This document shows, piece by piece, positions 34,018 through 42,083 of a stretch of DNA of 64,000 bases. The notes under the pieces were generated by a model that worked only from the letters and a program-made list of their open reading frames with translations, had not been told where the DNA came from and did no database searches. The stretch is from Flectobacillus roseus (GTDB taxonomy: Bacteria > Bacteroidota > Bacteroidia > Cytophagales > Spirosomataceae), in assembly GCF_030056665.1 (NCBI RefSeq), contig NZ_JASHIG010000003.1, one strand, 5' to 3'. Positions within the stretch are counted from its first letter, which is position 1; each line of letters starts with the position of its first letter. The translations under genes were made by a program, and so were the position numbers.

Positions 34018-34055
34018 GAGTGATTTAGTGATTGAACATAATCACTAAATCACTC
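34018..34055. terminator. Second hairpin, made of GTGAT/ATCAC words (family D)
   Basis: GAGTGATTTAGTGAT (34018-34032) pairs perfectly with ATCACTAAATCACTC (34041-34055). Together with the preceding hairpin it closes a convergent pair. Confidence 0.6.
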
Positions 34056-34093
34056 AATTACTAAATTAGGCTACCCTAAAGGTTTTAACCTTC

Positions 34094-34801
34094 CTAAACC
34101 GTTAATTTACGGAAAGTATCCTCTAACGATTGTCCGTTTTGTACCAATGTCGATAGTGCTTGGTTCTCTACGATTTTACCCTTGTTGATAATCACGACTC
34201 TGTCACAGATAGCCTCTACCTCTTGCATAATGTGTGTAGAGAATACCACTGTTTTTTCTTTTCCAATATTTTTGATAACCTGACGAATCTCAACGAGCTG
34301 ATTGGGATCGAGACCTGTTGTAGGCTCATCTAAAATCAAAACTTTTGGGTCATGGATCAAGGCTTGGGCCAACCCTACACGCTGACGGTAGCCTTTTGAA
34401 AGCTGACCGATTTTTTTCTTTTGCTCAATTTGTAAACCCACCAACTCAATCACCTCTTCAATTCTGCGCGTCAGTTGATGGCCTTTGATTTGGTAAATGC
34501 CCCCAATAAAACTCAAAAATTCCTTGACATACATATCCAAATAGAGCGGATTGTGCTCAGGGAGGTAACCAATATTTCTACGCACTTCTTTTGACGACTT
34601 TTGTACATCATAACCACATACTTCTACAGAACCTTCAGTGGCAGGTATATAACAAGTAGCGATTTTCATGGTAGTTGATTTTCCTGCACCGTTAGGTCCG
34701 AGAAAACCAACTATTTCACCTTGATTAACCTCAAAAGAAATATTGTCAACAGCTTTTTGCTGCCCGTAAATTTTGGTAAGATTTTGAATTTTGATAGACA
34801 T
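34094..34801 (-). CDS. ABC transporter ATP-binding protein, GldA-like
   Basis: ATPase subunit of 235 residues with Walker A GPNGAGKS (35-42), Q-loop region GYLPEHNPLY, signature LSKGYRQRVGLAQ, Walker B VLILDEPTTGLD and H-loop STHIMQEVE. The sequence around YLPEHNPLYLDMYVKEFLSF and the NPNQLVEIRQVIKNIGKEKT block match the gliding-motility ATPase GldA, needed with GldF and GldG for gliding in Flavobacteria. It ends soon after the H-loop (SLEDTFRKLT), about 60 residues shorter than typical GldA, so it lacks the C-terminal extension. GldFG are not in the window. A general ABC-2 exporter ATPase is possible. Confidence 0.82.
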   Translation of the reverse strand: MSIKIQNLTKIYGQQKAVDNISFEVNQGEIVGFLGPNGAGKSTTMKIATCYIPATEGSVEVCGYDVQKSSKEVRRNIGYLPEHNPLYLDMYVKEFLSFIGGIYQIKGHQLTRRIEEVIELVGLQIEQKKKIGQLSKGYRQRVGLAQALIHDPKVLILDEPTTGLDPNQLVEIRQVIKNIGKEKTVVFSTHIMQEVEAICDRVVIINKGKIVENQALSTLVQNGQSLEDTFRKLTV

Positions 34802-34923
34802 TCTAGCGTATTGTTGAATGATTGATGAGTGTTTTTGTGAATTTATTCACAAAAAATTTAGGTAAAATGACTAGTACAGATCTTGATTCTACATACTAAT
34901 CAACCACTCATTTATTGCATGTT

Positions 34924-35259
34924 TTATGAAAACATTCCTCCTAAATCCAAGCCTGGGATATTTGGAAGAAGTCCATTAGTGGCTTGTTGTAGGTGCTCTT
35001 TGATTTTGCCTTCAATATTACTCATGGCAATGTTTGTAGCTGCTACAATCAAATCTTGTACCACTTCACGGTCAGAAGGTTTTAATAAATCTTCATCGAT
35101 TTCAACATTTAGCAATTGCTTTTTACCGTTGATGGTTACTTTTACCATACCACCACCAGCTTCACCAGTTTCAACGATTGTTCCCAATGTTTCTTGTGCT
35201 TCTTTCATTTTTGCTTGAAGGTCTTTGACCTTTCCAAGCATTCCCATCATGTCGAACAT
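34924..35259 (-). CDS. ybaB: YbaB/EbfC-family nucleoid-associated protein
   Basis: Small DNA-binding protein of 111 residues. The family features are the N-terminal helix FDMMGMLGKVKDLQAKMKEA, the central beta-sheet VETGEAGGGMVKVTINGKKQ, and the C-terminal helix DLIVAATNIAMSNIEGKIKE with the Gly/Pro/Met tail LGGMFS. Usually encoded beside dnaX and recR; here it stands between an ABC ATPase gene and a T9SS cargo gene, unlike the common context. Confidence 0.92.
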   Translation of the reverse strand: MFDMMGMLGKVKDLQAKMKEAQETLGTIVETGEAGGGMVKVTINGKKQLLNVEIDEDLLKPSDREVVQDLIVAATNIAMSNIEGKIKEHLQQATNGLLPNIPGLDLGGMFS

Positions 35260-35375
35260 AACTTATTTGCTTTGTTTTGGATAATCAAAAATTGGTTCAT
35301 GAGCCCATGCTCATTTGGACTTGCAAGTTACAATTCTTCCCTCAAGTCACCAAAAACGTTACTAAATGAAACCGC

Positions 35376-37538
35376 TTAGTAAACTACCACAATGCTTCCT
35401 TCTTTGGTGATAATATTGCCAGAAAGATCTTCGACTTGAATCTGAAAGACATAACTTCCTGCTGGTACTTTATTGCCATTTGAACTTGTTCCGTCCCAAC
35501 CTAACTGTGGATTACTTTGATAGTTGGTGTTTTCTATAAATGAAATCAAATTACCCCAACGGTCAAAAATAGACATTTTAGTAGCCTTGATAAATCGGCC
35601 TTGGATATAGAAGGTGTCATTGAGCCCATCGCCATTAGGCGTAAATGCTTGTGCTGAAAGCGCCAACGAAGGACGTTGATATTCTATATAGTTAGAAAGT
35701 GTAGTAGGAAGATTGCCAGTAGAGCCTTCTATTGCTAAATAAATGGTTTGTCCCTCTGCTTCTGGAATATTTAAGTTCGTAAGGTTGAGCGAATATTTGG
35801 TGCTTGTATAAGGCAAACCAGACCCTGATGTATTAATGGGAAGCCCTGTACTGGGATTTACTCTGAAAATTTTATATTCTATGATAGGATCTGTAAAAGA
35901 GCTTTCAGGAGACCAAATTAATGAAGAGCCTTGCATTTGAGCAAAAATGGGGCAAATCTTAGAAGACGGCTGAGACTCGCCACAGCCACCTGTCCATGTC
36001 ATATAGAAACAATACTGCTGAGCGCTTGGGTTGACCGAAGTATCATCCCAAAAAGCACTCGTACCCGAATGTACTTTAGTATAATTGCCATTGATGCTGT
36101 TGGCACGGTAGTAGTTGAAAGCTGTGAATGTTGGTAAATCATTTCCCTCTTTTTCCAAAGACGTTACACGAATCGATTGTCCACCAATGACGGTACTACC
36201 CAACTTACCTAGAGGTGTAGGAGGAATGGAGGTATTTTTGATTTTTAATAAATTAGATGTGGATTTGTACTGGTAATTAGTTACGACCTTATAGGTGTAT
36301 TCTTCTCCACAAATAACATCTGTATCATCATACAAATTACTACCAATACTCGTAATGGTCTTTACAAGTGATTCAGTGCCAGATGCATCTACTTTGAATA
36401 CATCGTATGAACGAAAAGTGTTGCCAAGTAGGTTACCTTGTGCTACTGACCAAATAATGGTGTTACCTCCTTGCTTGGTATCGCCCCTGAGTGGTGTGGT
36501 ACAAATTTCGTTTGTACTTTCAACAGTCTTCACATTGCAAATATCAAAGGCATTGACTTTAAAGCAATATTGTTTGGTTGGATCAGGAACGGTTAAATTC
36601 TTAATAGCAAAAGCTGTAGCAGTTGGAGTATACGTTAAAGCGGGTGTTCCTGAAGTATTGTAAGTAGATTGAACAGCAGGGTCACGCATCCAAATTTTAT
36701 GTTCAATATCCGCTGTGGCAAATGTATTTAATGTAACCTCTGAAGCGTTTGTTGTACTTCCAAGTGTAATTTCACCCAACAGAGGTGGAAGTGGTGTTGA
36801 GACGGTGGTGAGGGTTCTTGAGTCTGATTTTACACAACCGCCCACTTTATTTGTTCCAGATATTTCTAAATCATATGATACAAAGCCACTACTTATAGTT
36901 AGTGGGATTGAGTAGGGGTAACTGTTTATACCAGAGCGGGTGGTACCTCTTGGTACACTTCCCAGCGGAGTAACAGAATAAGTATAAGAATCAATCAACT
37001 TATTTGATGGTTCATCGAGCAAAACAATCGTAACTTCTTTTTGTGATGTACCAGCAACATCACACATTTTTACGGTGTATTTGGGTTTCTCCAAGTCTAC
37101 GACCTGAATAACCTGACATGCATAATAGCCTGTCCCGTTGTTACTACCAAAACTTTTGATAAAATATATGCCTGGCGTGGCTGGCGCTGTGGTTGTGATA
37201 GAGTTGGTAGTACTTGGTACCGCAATTGCATTAGAGGTAGAAAGGACGGTTGCGTTTTGAGTAATTTCAAAAGAACGTGATTGCCCACCACTTACTAAAT
37301 CTTTTAAGGTAAGTGTTTGTTGCGGGCATACTTTCAAGGGTATATTATTGACTGCTATGGGGTTGTTATCGCCATCCGAGTTTACAGGATCAGTATCAAT
37401 ATTATTGATAGAAAAAACACCTCTGTCATCACTCAAAGGCGCATTGGGGCATTGTCCTAAAGCAACTTCATGAAAAGTTACTAGTAGAAAAAGAAAAAAG
37501 ATATTTCGAGTAAAGTATGTAGTAAATGAATGAATCAT
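35376..37538 (-). CDS. T9SS-exported protein with gliding-motility-type C-terminal domain
   Basis: Secreted protein of 720 residues. The ATG at 37538 gives a signal peptide (NIFFLFLLVTFHEVALGQ); the upstream in-frame TTG at 37556 is less likely. The body contains several fibronectin-III-like repeats (strands such as YCFKVNAFDICNV and EEYTYKVVTNYQYK). The C-terminus has the type B sorting signal: QAFTPNGDGLNDTFYIQG, IFDRWGNLISF and GWDGTSSNGNKVPAGSYVFQ, which directs export by the type IX system and attachment or release at the surface. No enzymatic domain is seen; a surface adhesin is the likely role. Confidence 0.9.
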   Translation of the reverse strand: MIHSFTTYFTRNIFFLFLLVTFHEVALGQCPNAPLSDDRGVFSINNIDTDPVNSDGDNNPIAVNNIPLKVCPQQTLTLKDLVSGGQSRSFEITQNATVLSTSNAIAVPSTTNSITTTAPATPGIYFIKSFGSNNGTGYYACQVIQVVDLEKPKYTVKMCDVAGTSQKEVTIVLLDEPSNKLIDSYTYSVTPLGSVPRGTTRSGINSYPYSIPLTISSGFVSYDLEISGTNKVGGCVKSDSRTLTTVSTPLPPLLGEITLGSTTNASEVTLNTFATADIEHKIWMRDPAVQSTYNTSGTPALTYTPTATAFAIKNLTVPDPTKQYCFKVNAFDICNVKTVESTNEICTTPLRGDTKQGGNTIIWSVAQGNLLGNTFRSYDVFKVDASGTESLVKTITSIGSNLYDDTDVICGEEYTYKVVTNYQYKSTSNLLKIKNTSIPPTPLGKLGSTVIGGQSIRVTSLEKEGNDLPTFTAFNYYRANSINGNYTKVHSGTSAFWDDTSVNPSAQQYCFYMTWTGGCGESQPSSKICPIFAQMQGSSLIWSPESSFTDPIIEYKIFRVNPSTGLPINTSGSGLPYTSTKYSLNLTNLNIPEAEGQTIYLAIEGSTGNLPTTLSNYIEYQRPSLALSAQAFTPNGDGLNDTFYIQGRFIKATKMSIFDRWGNLISFIENTNYQSNPQLGWDGTSSNGNKVPAGSYVFQIQVEDLSGNIITKEGSIVVVY

Positions 37539-37917
37539 AATGGTTAATATCTTCAAAAATCAACTTAGGATAAGATTAAATAAAGGTAGTAGCAATAACT
37601 ATGCTAATTATGTATATAAGCGTAAATAGATAGGAGAGAAAAGGAAGATAATCTATCAACGAATGAGGTGCGATTTTATGATAAATATACAAAAAATATC
37701 ACCTTTGTGAGTAAGCCTGCACTGACTCGGAACAAAATAGTATAACTTTGGAGTTTTAAATGAAATACAAATTTATGATATTGATTCGACACGAAAGTGT
37801 TGGCAAGAACATTCTCAAATGATAAAGCTCTAAATAGGTTACTTGAAAAACAAGACTTGTTTATGACTACGTGAAACTCTGCTAATGCTTTTGTTTCGGC
37901 CCCAAAAAAATAACAAG
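37539..37917. other. Divergent intergenic region upstream of ribBA
   Basis: 379 bp. TAACTTTG at 37743-37750 is a full -7 box match for a rightward transcript with a ~160 nt leader before ribBA. I looked for an FMN riboswitch in that leader and saw none of its conserved blocks. Confidence 0.4.
37743..37750 (+). promoter_or_regulatory. Candidate -7 box for ribBA
   Basis: TAACTTTG; no strong -33 at the expected distance. Confidence 0.4.
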
Positions 37918-39132
37918 ATGTCAGCTATTAAATTAGATAGTATTGAGGAGGCTATAGAAGCAATCAGAAATGGTGAAATAATCATTGTTGCTGATGATGA
38001 AGACCGTGAAAATGAAGGAGATATGATTTGTGCCTCTGAGGCAATCACTCCCGAAATGGTCAATTTTATGATTCGTGAAGGTCGTGGTTTAATGTGTGTA
38101 TCCCTCACCGAAGAACGTTGTAATGAACTGGGTCTCGAAATGATGGTTGGTAATAATACTGCCTCGCACGAGACGCCATTTACGGTTTCAGTAGATTTAT
38201 TGGGTCACGGTTGTACCACAGGTATTTCGGCTCCTGACCGTGCCAAAACCATTCAGGCATTAGTCGACGAAAATATCCGTCCTGAAGAGCTAGGTCGTCC
38301 GGGACATATTTTTCCGTTGAAGGCTCGTAAAGAAGGTGTTTTGCGTCGTACTGGGCACACAGAAGCTGCTATGGATTTTGCCAAATTGGCTGGTTTCAAG
38401 CCTTCAGGTGTACTAATCGAAGTGTTAAATGAAGATGGTACCATGGCTCGTCTTCCAGACTTGAGACGCATGGCCGATAAATTCAACTTGAAACTTGTGA
38501 CGATCAAGGATTTGGTTGAATATCGCCTAAAAACAGAATCTTTGATTAAGCGTGAAATTGGTGTTGATATGCCAACCGAACATGGACATTTTGACTTAAT
38601 TGCTTTTAAACAATTAAACACAGGCGAAAGTCATCTTGCTTTGGTAAAAGGTACTTGGGAAAAAGACGAACCCGTATTGGTGCGTGTTCATAGCTCATGT
38701 GTAACAGGTGATATCTTTGGCTCATGCCGTTGCGATTGTGGGGCACAGCTACACAATGCTATGGAAATGGTCGAAAAAGCTGGGAAAGGAGTAGTCCTAT
38801 ACATGTTCCAAGAGGGTAGAGGCATTGGTTTGATTAACAAACTCAAAGCTTACAAACTTCAAGAGCAAGGTCGTGATACCGTGGAGGCTAATTTGGAATT
38901 AGGCTTTAAAATGGATGAAAGAGATTATGGTGTAGGCGCACAAATTTTACGTGATTTGGGTGTTGGCAAAATCAAACTTATTTCAAACAATCCTAAAAAA
39001 CGTGCGGCTCTTTTTGGTTATGGTCTCGAAATCGTAGAAACTGTTGCAATCGAAATTGCACCAAATCCACATAATGAGCGCTATTTGCAAACCAAGCGTG
39101 ACAAAATGGGACATAACATTTTGAAAGGATAG
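37918..39132 (+). CDS. ribBA: Bifunctional DHBP synthase / GTP cyclohydrolase II
   Basis: Supplies both early precursors of riboflavin: 3,4-dihydroxybutanone 4-phosphate from ribulose 5-phosphate and the pyrimidine from GTP. From the ATG at 37918 it has 404 residues. The N-terminal RibB domain (1-205) shows VADDEDRENEGD and the later HTEAAMDFAKLAG; the C-terminal RibA domain (about 210-404) has the zinc cysteines in CVTGDIFGSCRCDCG and the GTP-binding YMFQEGRGIGLINKLKAY. Both sets of key residues are intact, so both activities are expected. An earlier ATG at 37885 is possible but less typical. Followed by a 19-bp stem bidirectional hairpin. Confidence 0.95.
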   Translation: MSAIKLDSIEEAIEAIRNGEIIIVADDEDRENEGDMICASEAITPEMVNFMIREGRGLMCVSLTEERCNELGLEMMVGNNTASHETPFTVSVDLLGHGCTTGISAPDRAKTIQALVDENIRPEELGRPGHIFPLKARKEGVLRRTGHTEAAMDFAKLAGFKPSGVLIEVLNEDGTMARLPDLRRMADKFNLKLVTIKDLVEYRLKTESLIKREIGVDMPTEHGHFDLIAFKQLNTGESHLALVKGTWEKDEPVLVRVHSSCVTGDIFGSCRCDCGAQLHNAMEMVEKAGKGVVLYMFQEGRGIGLINKLKAYKLQEQGRDTVEANLELGFKMDERDYGVGAQILRDLGVGKIKLISNNPKKRAALFGYGLEIVETVAIEIAPNPHNERYLQTKRDKMGHNILKG

Positions 39133-39155
39133 TATTTTTAATTTGAAGATTTGGC

Positions 39156-39217
39156 AATTTGAAGATTTGAAAATTTGTTTTCAGTGTATCAAAAACTCAT
39201 TTTCAAATCTTCAAATT
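39156..39217. terminator. Bidirectional hairpin of TTTGAAGATT words (family F)
   Basis: AATTTGAAGATTTGAAAAT (39156-39174) is perfectly complementary to 39199-39217 over 19 bp. It lies between convergent ribBA and the prohibitin gene. A second copy of the word AATTTGAAGATTTG occurs just before it and again after 52149. Confidence 0.7.
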
Positions 39218-39231
39218 AGCCTATCCTCAAA

Positions 39232-40131
39232 TTAATTTAAGATAATTGGGGTATTTCCTTTGGCTCCCATAATAATCACTTTGGCATTGGGCGATAACGA
39301 CAAATCTCTTTGTGCTTTAATAGCTTCATACTGCAATTGCTTATCACTTAAGCCTGTCGAAATAATCTTCTGATAATCAGCAATCCCTTGTGCCTCAACT
39401 CTCTTACGTTCAGCCTCCTGTTTTTCTTTTTGTAAGACAAATTGCATTTTTTGTGCTTCCTGTTCAGCATTGATTTTAGATTCTATCGTTTGTTTTACCG
39501 AAGCTGGTAAATTAATGTTTCGAATCAAAAGTTGCTCCAAGACAATCCCTCGATTCTTCAAATCGATGTCAATAGCTTTGAAAATACGATTTTGAAATTC
39601 ATCTCTTTTAGTCGAATACAACGCTACAGCATCATAATAGACCGCATTGTCACGAATTTTAGTACGTGTAATCGGGCGAATGATTTTGTCTTTGTAATCA
39701 GCACCAATTTGTTTCAAAATAGCAGGTGCTTGTGCAGGACTTATCCGATAAAGCACCGTTAAGTCAATAATCACTTCCAAACCATCCGCCGTCAATACCC
39801 GAATGGCGTCGTCTCCTTCTTTATCTCCCTCATCATGCGAAGCAGACATGGTATAATTTTGCGTTTTAATATCAAACATTGTCACCTCATCTAGCGGGTT
39901 AACAAAATTTAAACCACTTTCTAAGGTTTTGTTTTGTACTTCACCAAAAAGCGAAGGAACTCCTACTTCACCTGTGCCCACCTTCCTAATTACAGAAGTT
40001 GAAAATCCAATAAGAAAAAAGATAACACCAGCAATGGAAAGTGGACGAGCTATACGTTGGAGGTTAGCATTGGGACTGTTGAACATATATCCTGCGATGA
40101 ACAACATTAACCCCAAAATCATCAGTATCAT
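39232..40131 (-). CDS. Prohibitin-family (SPFH/Band 7) membrane protein
   Basis: A 299-residue protein anchored by two hydrophobic N-terminal segments (ILMILGLMLFIAGYMF and SIAGVIFFLIGFSTSVI) followed by a Band 7 domain (about 50-215, starting TGEVGVPSLFGEV) and a long Gln/Glu/Lys-rich coiled coil (about 215-270, QEAQKMQFVLQKEKQEAERK) as in prohibitins. Such proteins form large ring assemblies in the membrane and influence proteases or organise lipids; the specific role here is unknown. Single gene with a hairpin upstream that belongs to the next gene. Confidence 0.9.
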   Translation of the reverse strand: MILMILGLMLFIAGYMFNSPNANLQRIARPLSIAGVIFFLIGFSTSVIRKVGTGEVGVPSLFGEVQNKTLESGLNFVNPLDEVTMFDIKTQNYTMSASHDEGDKEGDDAIRVLTADGLEVIIDLTVLYRISPAQAPAILKQIGADYKDKIIRPITRTKIRDNAVYYDAVALYSTKRDEFQNRIFKAIDIDLKNRGIVLEQLLIRNINLPASVKQTIESKINAEQEAQKMQFVLQKEKQEAERKRVEAQGIADYQKIISTGLSDKQLQYEAIKAQRDLSLSPNAKVIIMGAKGNTPIILN

Positions 40132-40164
40132 GTTTTTTAAATTTAAGTGATTGGTTTATAAAAT

Positions 40165-40200
40165 AATACAGCACCAAATAAGCGTATTTGGTGCTGTATT
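40165..40200 (-). terminator. Terminator of the Mpo1-like gene
   Basis: AATACAGCACCAAATA pairs perfectly with TATTTGGTGCTGTATT around AGCG, 60 bp past the stop of the gene at 40260. Confidence 0.75.
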
Positions 40201-40259
40201 GTTCACGAATATGATGAATGGCATTAGCGAATGCCAGAGTGTCTAAAACTTATATGATA

Positions 40260-40727
40260 TTAAAACGTAATGCCGAAACGTTGATAAATAAAACTTAACA
40301 ACCAAGCTGGACCAATCATTAAAAATTGTAAGTCTTTGAAAAAGGAAGGTTTGCGCCCTTCTACTTTATGCCCCCAAAACTGACCAATCCAAGCAAAAAT
40401 GAAAATGGTAGAACAAAATTGCCAAAGTGGAGCAATGCCAGAAGATTCAATAGCTAAACAGAGAAGTAAACAGATAAGAGAAAAGACAAACATCCCAATG
40501 GATAGAGATTTGGATAATACAAAGTAATAAAACGTGGTAAAAGTTAGCATCAACATAGCCAGATTTCCCTCAACCCCCAGCACATTGAAAAAGGGTAGTT
40601 TTACACTGTAAAAAAAACCAACAATACTAAAAAAGATGAGTGGAACACAAATGGAGTGTACAGCTTTGTTAGTGGCGTTTTGGTGACTTTCGCCATACTC
40701 TGATAACCATTGATAAATTGTCTTCAT
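40260..40727 (-). CDS. Mpo1-like (DUF962) membrane protein
   Basis: A 155-residue protein with four hydrophobic segments. The family features are WLSEYGESHQNATNKAVHSI with the conserved His residues near the N-terminus, VPLIFFSIVGF, and FAWIGQFWGHKVEGRKPSFF with the H-x-x-E-G-x-x-P motif near 118-131. The yeast member Mpo1 is an Fe-dependent dioxygenase acting on 2-hydroxy fatty acids, and those histidines are its probable ligands, so an alpha-oxidation role is a family-based guess. Confidence 0.85.
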   Translation of the reverse strand: MKTIYQWLSEYGESHQNATNKAVHSICVPLIFFSIVGFFYSVKLPFFNVLGVEGNLAMLMLTFTTFYYFVLSKSLSIGMFVFSLICLLLCLAIESSGIAPLWQFCSTIFIFAWIGQFWGHKVEGRKPSFFKDLQFLMIGPAWLLSFIYQRFGITF

Positions 40728-41487
40728 AACGTGTTAGTGATTTTAGGAATTAAGTAATCTTAGTTAATTTATGGTTTGGGTTTTGTTTCTAGTAAATAAT
40801 CATTCAAGCCCTTAGGCTTTATATTTAATACTGGAATGTTGATTTCTAAAAGGGTAGAAGCATAAGATTACCTTGTTTAATCAAAATGACTCAACAAGAA
40901 AATATCACTCCGATGGAGCGAATGATTCAAAGGATTAAGAAGATTGTTTTATGATAAATGATTGACTGTAACCAAACTATCTGAGTAAAATGTCATTGTT
41001 GATGAAAACTCAATGAAAGTTGGTATTAACATTTAGAGCGGAAAGATTAAAATCACATAATTATCGAAAGCTTACAATGATTTTCTACGAATATAATAAA
41101 AAAAGTGAAAAAGTCGCTGGTCATATTTCAAATTTCTTCTTTACAAATGAAAATATACCAAGTTCCTAATTTGTTTTATTCCTGACATTATGGACAAAAT
41201 TCAAAACTACAAGAAAGCCTAAAATGTCGTATCTTCGCAGTCTTAATAGGAGGCTTTAGGCTGTAAGCAGTAGGCATTAGGCAAAAAACTAGAAACACTT
41301 TTATACTTTCAGTTTACTGGCTTAGTACCTATTGCGGGTAAAATTATGTTAGTTTTTCTCAAGTACTTAAGTTAGTGGGCAAAAAAATCTTTTTTACCTA
41401 ATGCCTACGGCTTATAGCCTAAAGCGTATTAATGCAATTTTATTTTGCATTAATATTTATTCAATTTTTAGACTAAATTTTTTAATC
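40728..41487. other. Long intergenic region before tdk with a large inverted repeat
   Basis: 760 bp. It contains a 22-codon frame (40886-40954, MTQQENITPMERM...) of unknown meaning, an inverted repeat with ~36-bp arms (41252-41288 and 41390-41425), and the left end of family A (41367-41380). No convincing gene before tdk. Confidence 0.5.
41252..41425. repeat. Inverted repeat with ~36-bp arms (family B)
   Basis: The left arm starts GGCTTTAGGCTGTAAGCAGT and ends in an A-run; the right arm (41390-41425) is its complement with about four mismatches. Inside, at 41367-41380, lies TTAAGTTAGTGGGC, identical to the left end of family A. A related single arm occurs at 63610-63645. Confidence 0.65.
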
Positions 41488-42063
41488 GTGTTCATCGAAC
41501 CTTATCATAATCAACAACAAACAGGTCAGCGGACTGGATGGGTAGAGGTAATTTGTGGGTCAATGTTTTCTGGAAAAACAGAAGAATTGATACGTCGCCT
41601 CAACCGCGCCAGAATCGCCAAGCAAGACGTTAAAATTTTCAAACCCGCTGTAGATACTCGTTATCATAACGAAGATATCGTTTCGCATAATGCCTCTTCT
41701 ATTTCTTCGATACCCTTAAAAGATCCAGCAGAAATGCTTTCATTGGCGGGAAACTGCGATGTAGTTGGTATTGATGAAGCTCAGTTTTTTCAGGAATCAG
41801 TCGTGGATGTAGCCAATCAATTGGCAGATGCTGGCAAAAGAGTCATTGTAGCAGGTTTAGATATGGACTTTCAAGGTAAGCCTTTTGGGCCAATGCCAAG
41901 CCTTATGTCCATTGCTGAGTATATAACCAAAGTGCATGCAGTATGTGTTGTTTGTGGTGATGTTGCCAATTATTCCTACCGTAAAATTCCTGCACAAAAT
42001 CAAGTACTATTGGGCGAAACCGATAGTTATGAAGCAAGATGTCGCAAATGTTTTCATACATAA
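41488..42063 (+). CDS. tdk: Thymidine kinase
   Basis: Type II thymidine kinase, phosphorylating thymidine with ATP for dTMP salvage. I place the start at the GTG 41488 (MFIEPYHNQQQ), giving 191 residues, the usual length; the frame is open up to 41401 but that part overlaps the arm of inverted repeat B. Walker A is GSMFSGKTEE (24-33), the catalytic Glu lies in GIDEAQFF, the lasso region follows at PLMSIAEYITKV, and zinc cysteines are in CVVCGDV and CRKCF. The porZ gene follows with its best start 21 bp after the tdk stop. Confidence 0.92.
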   Translation: MFIEPYHNQQQTGQRTGWVEVICGSMFSGKTEELIRRLNRARIAKQDVKIFKPAVDTRYHNEDIVSHNASSISSIPLKDPAEMLSLAGNCDVVGIDEAQFFQESVVDVANQLADAGKRVIVAGLDMDFQGKPFGPMPSLMSIAEYITKVHAVCVVCGDVANYSYRKIPAQNQVLLGETDSYEARCRKCFHT

Positions 42064-42083
42064 AAAAAACTAACGAAGTTGGA

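Noticed and set aside
37751..37917. FMN riboswitch in the ribBA leader
   Set aside because: None of the conserved FMN element blocks or the expected multi-helix junction could be recognised.
40886..40954. 22-codon frame before tdk
   Set aside because: Too short to support; no similarity or upstream signal recognised. It could be a remnant of a gene N-terminus.
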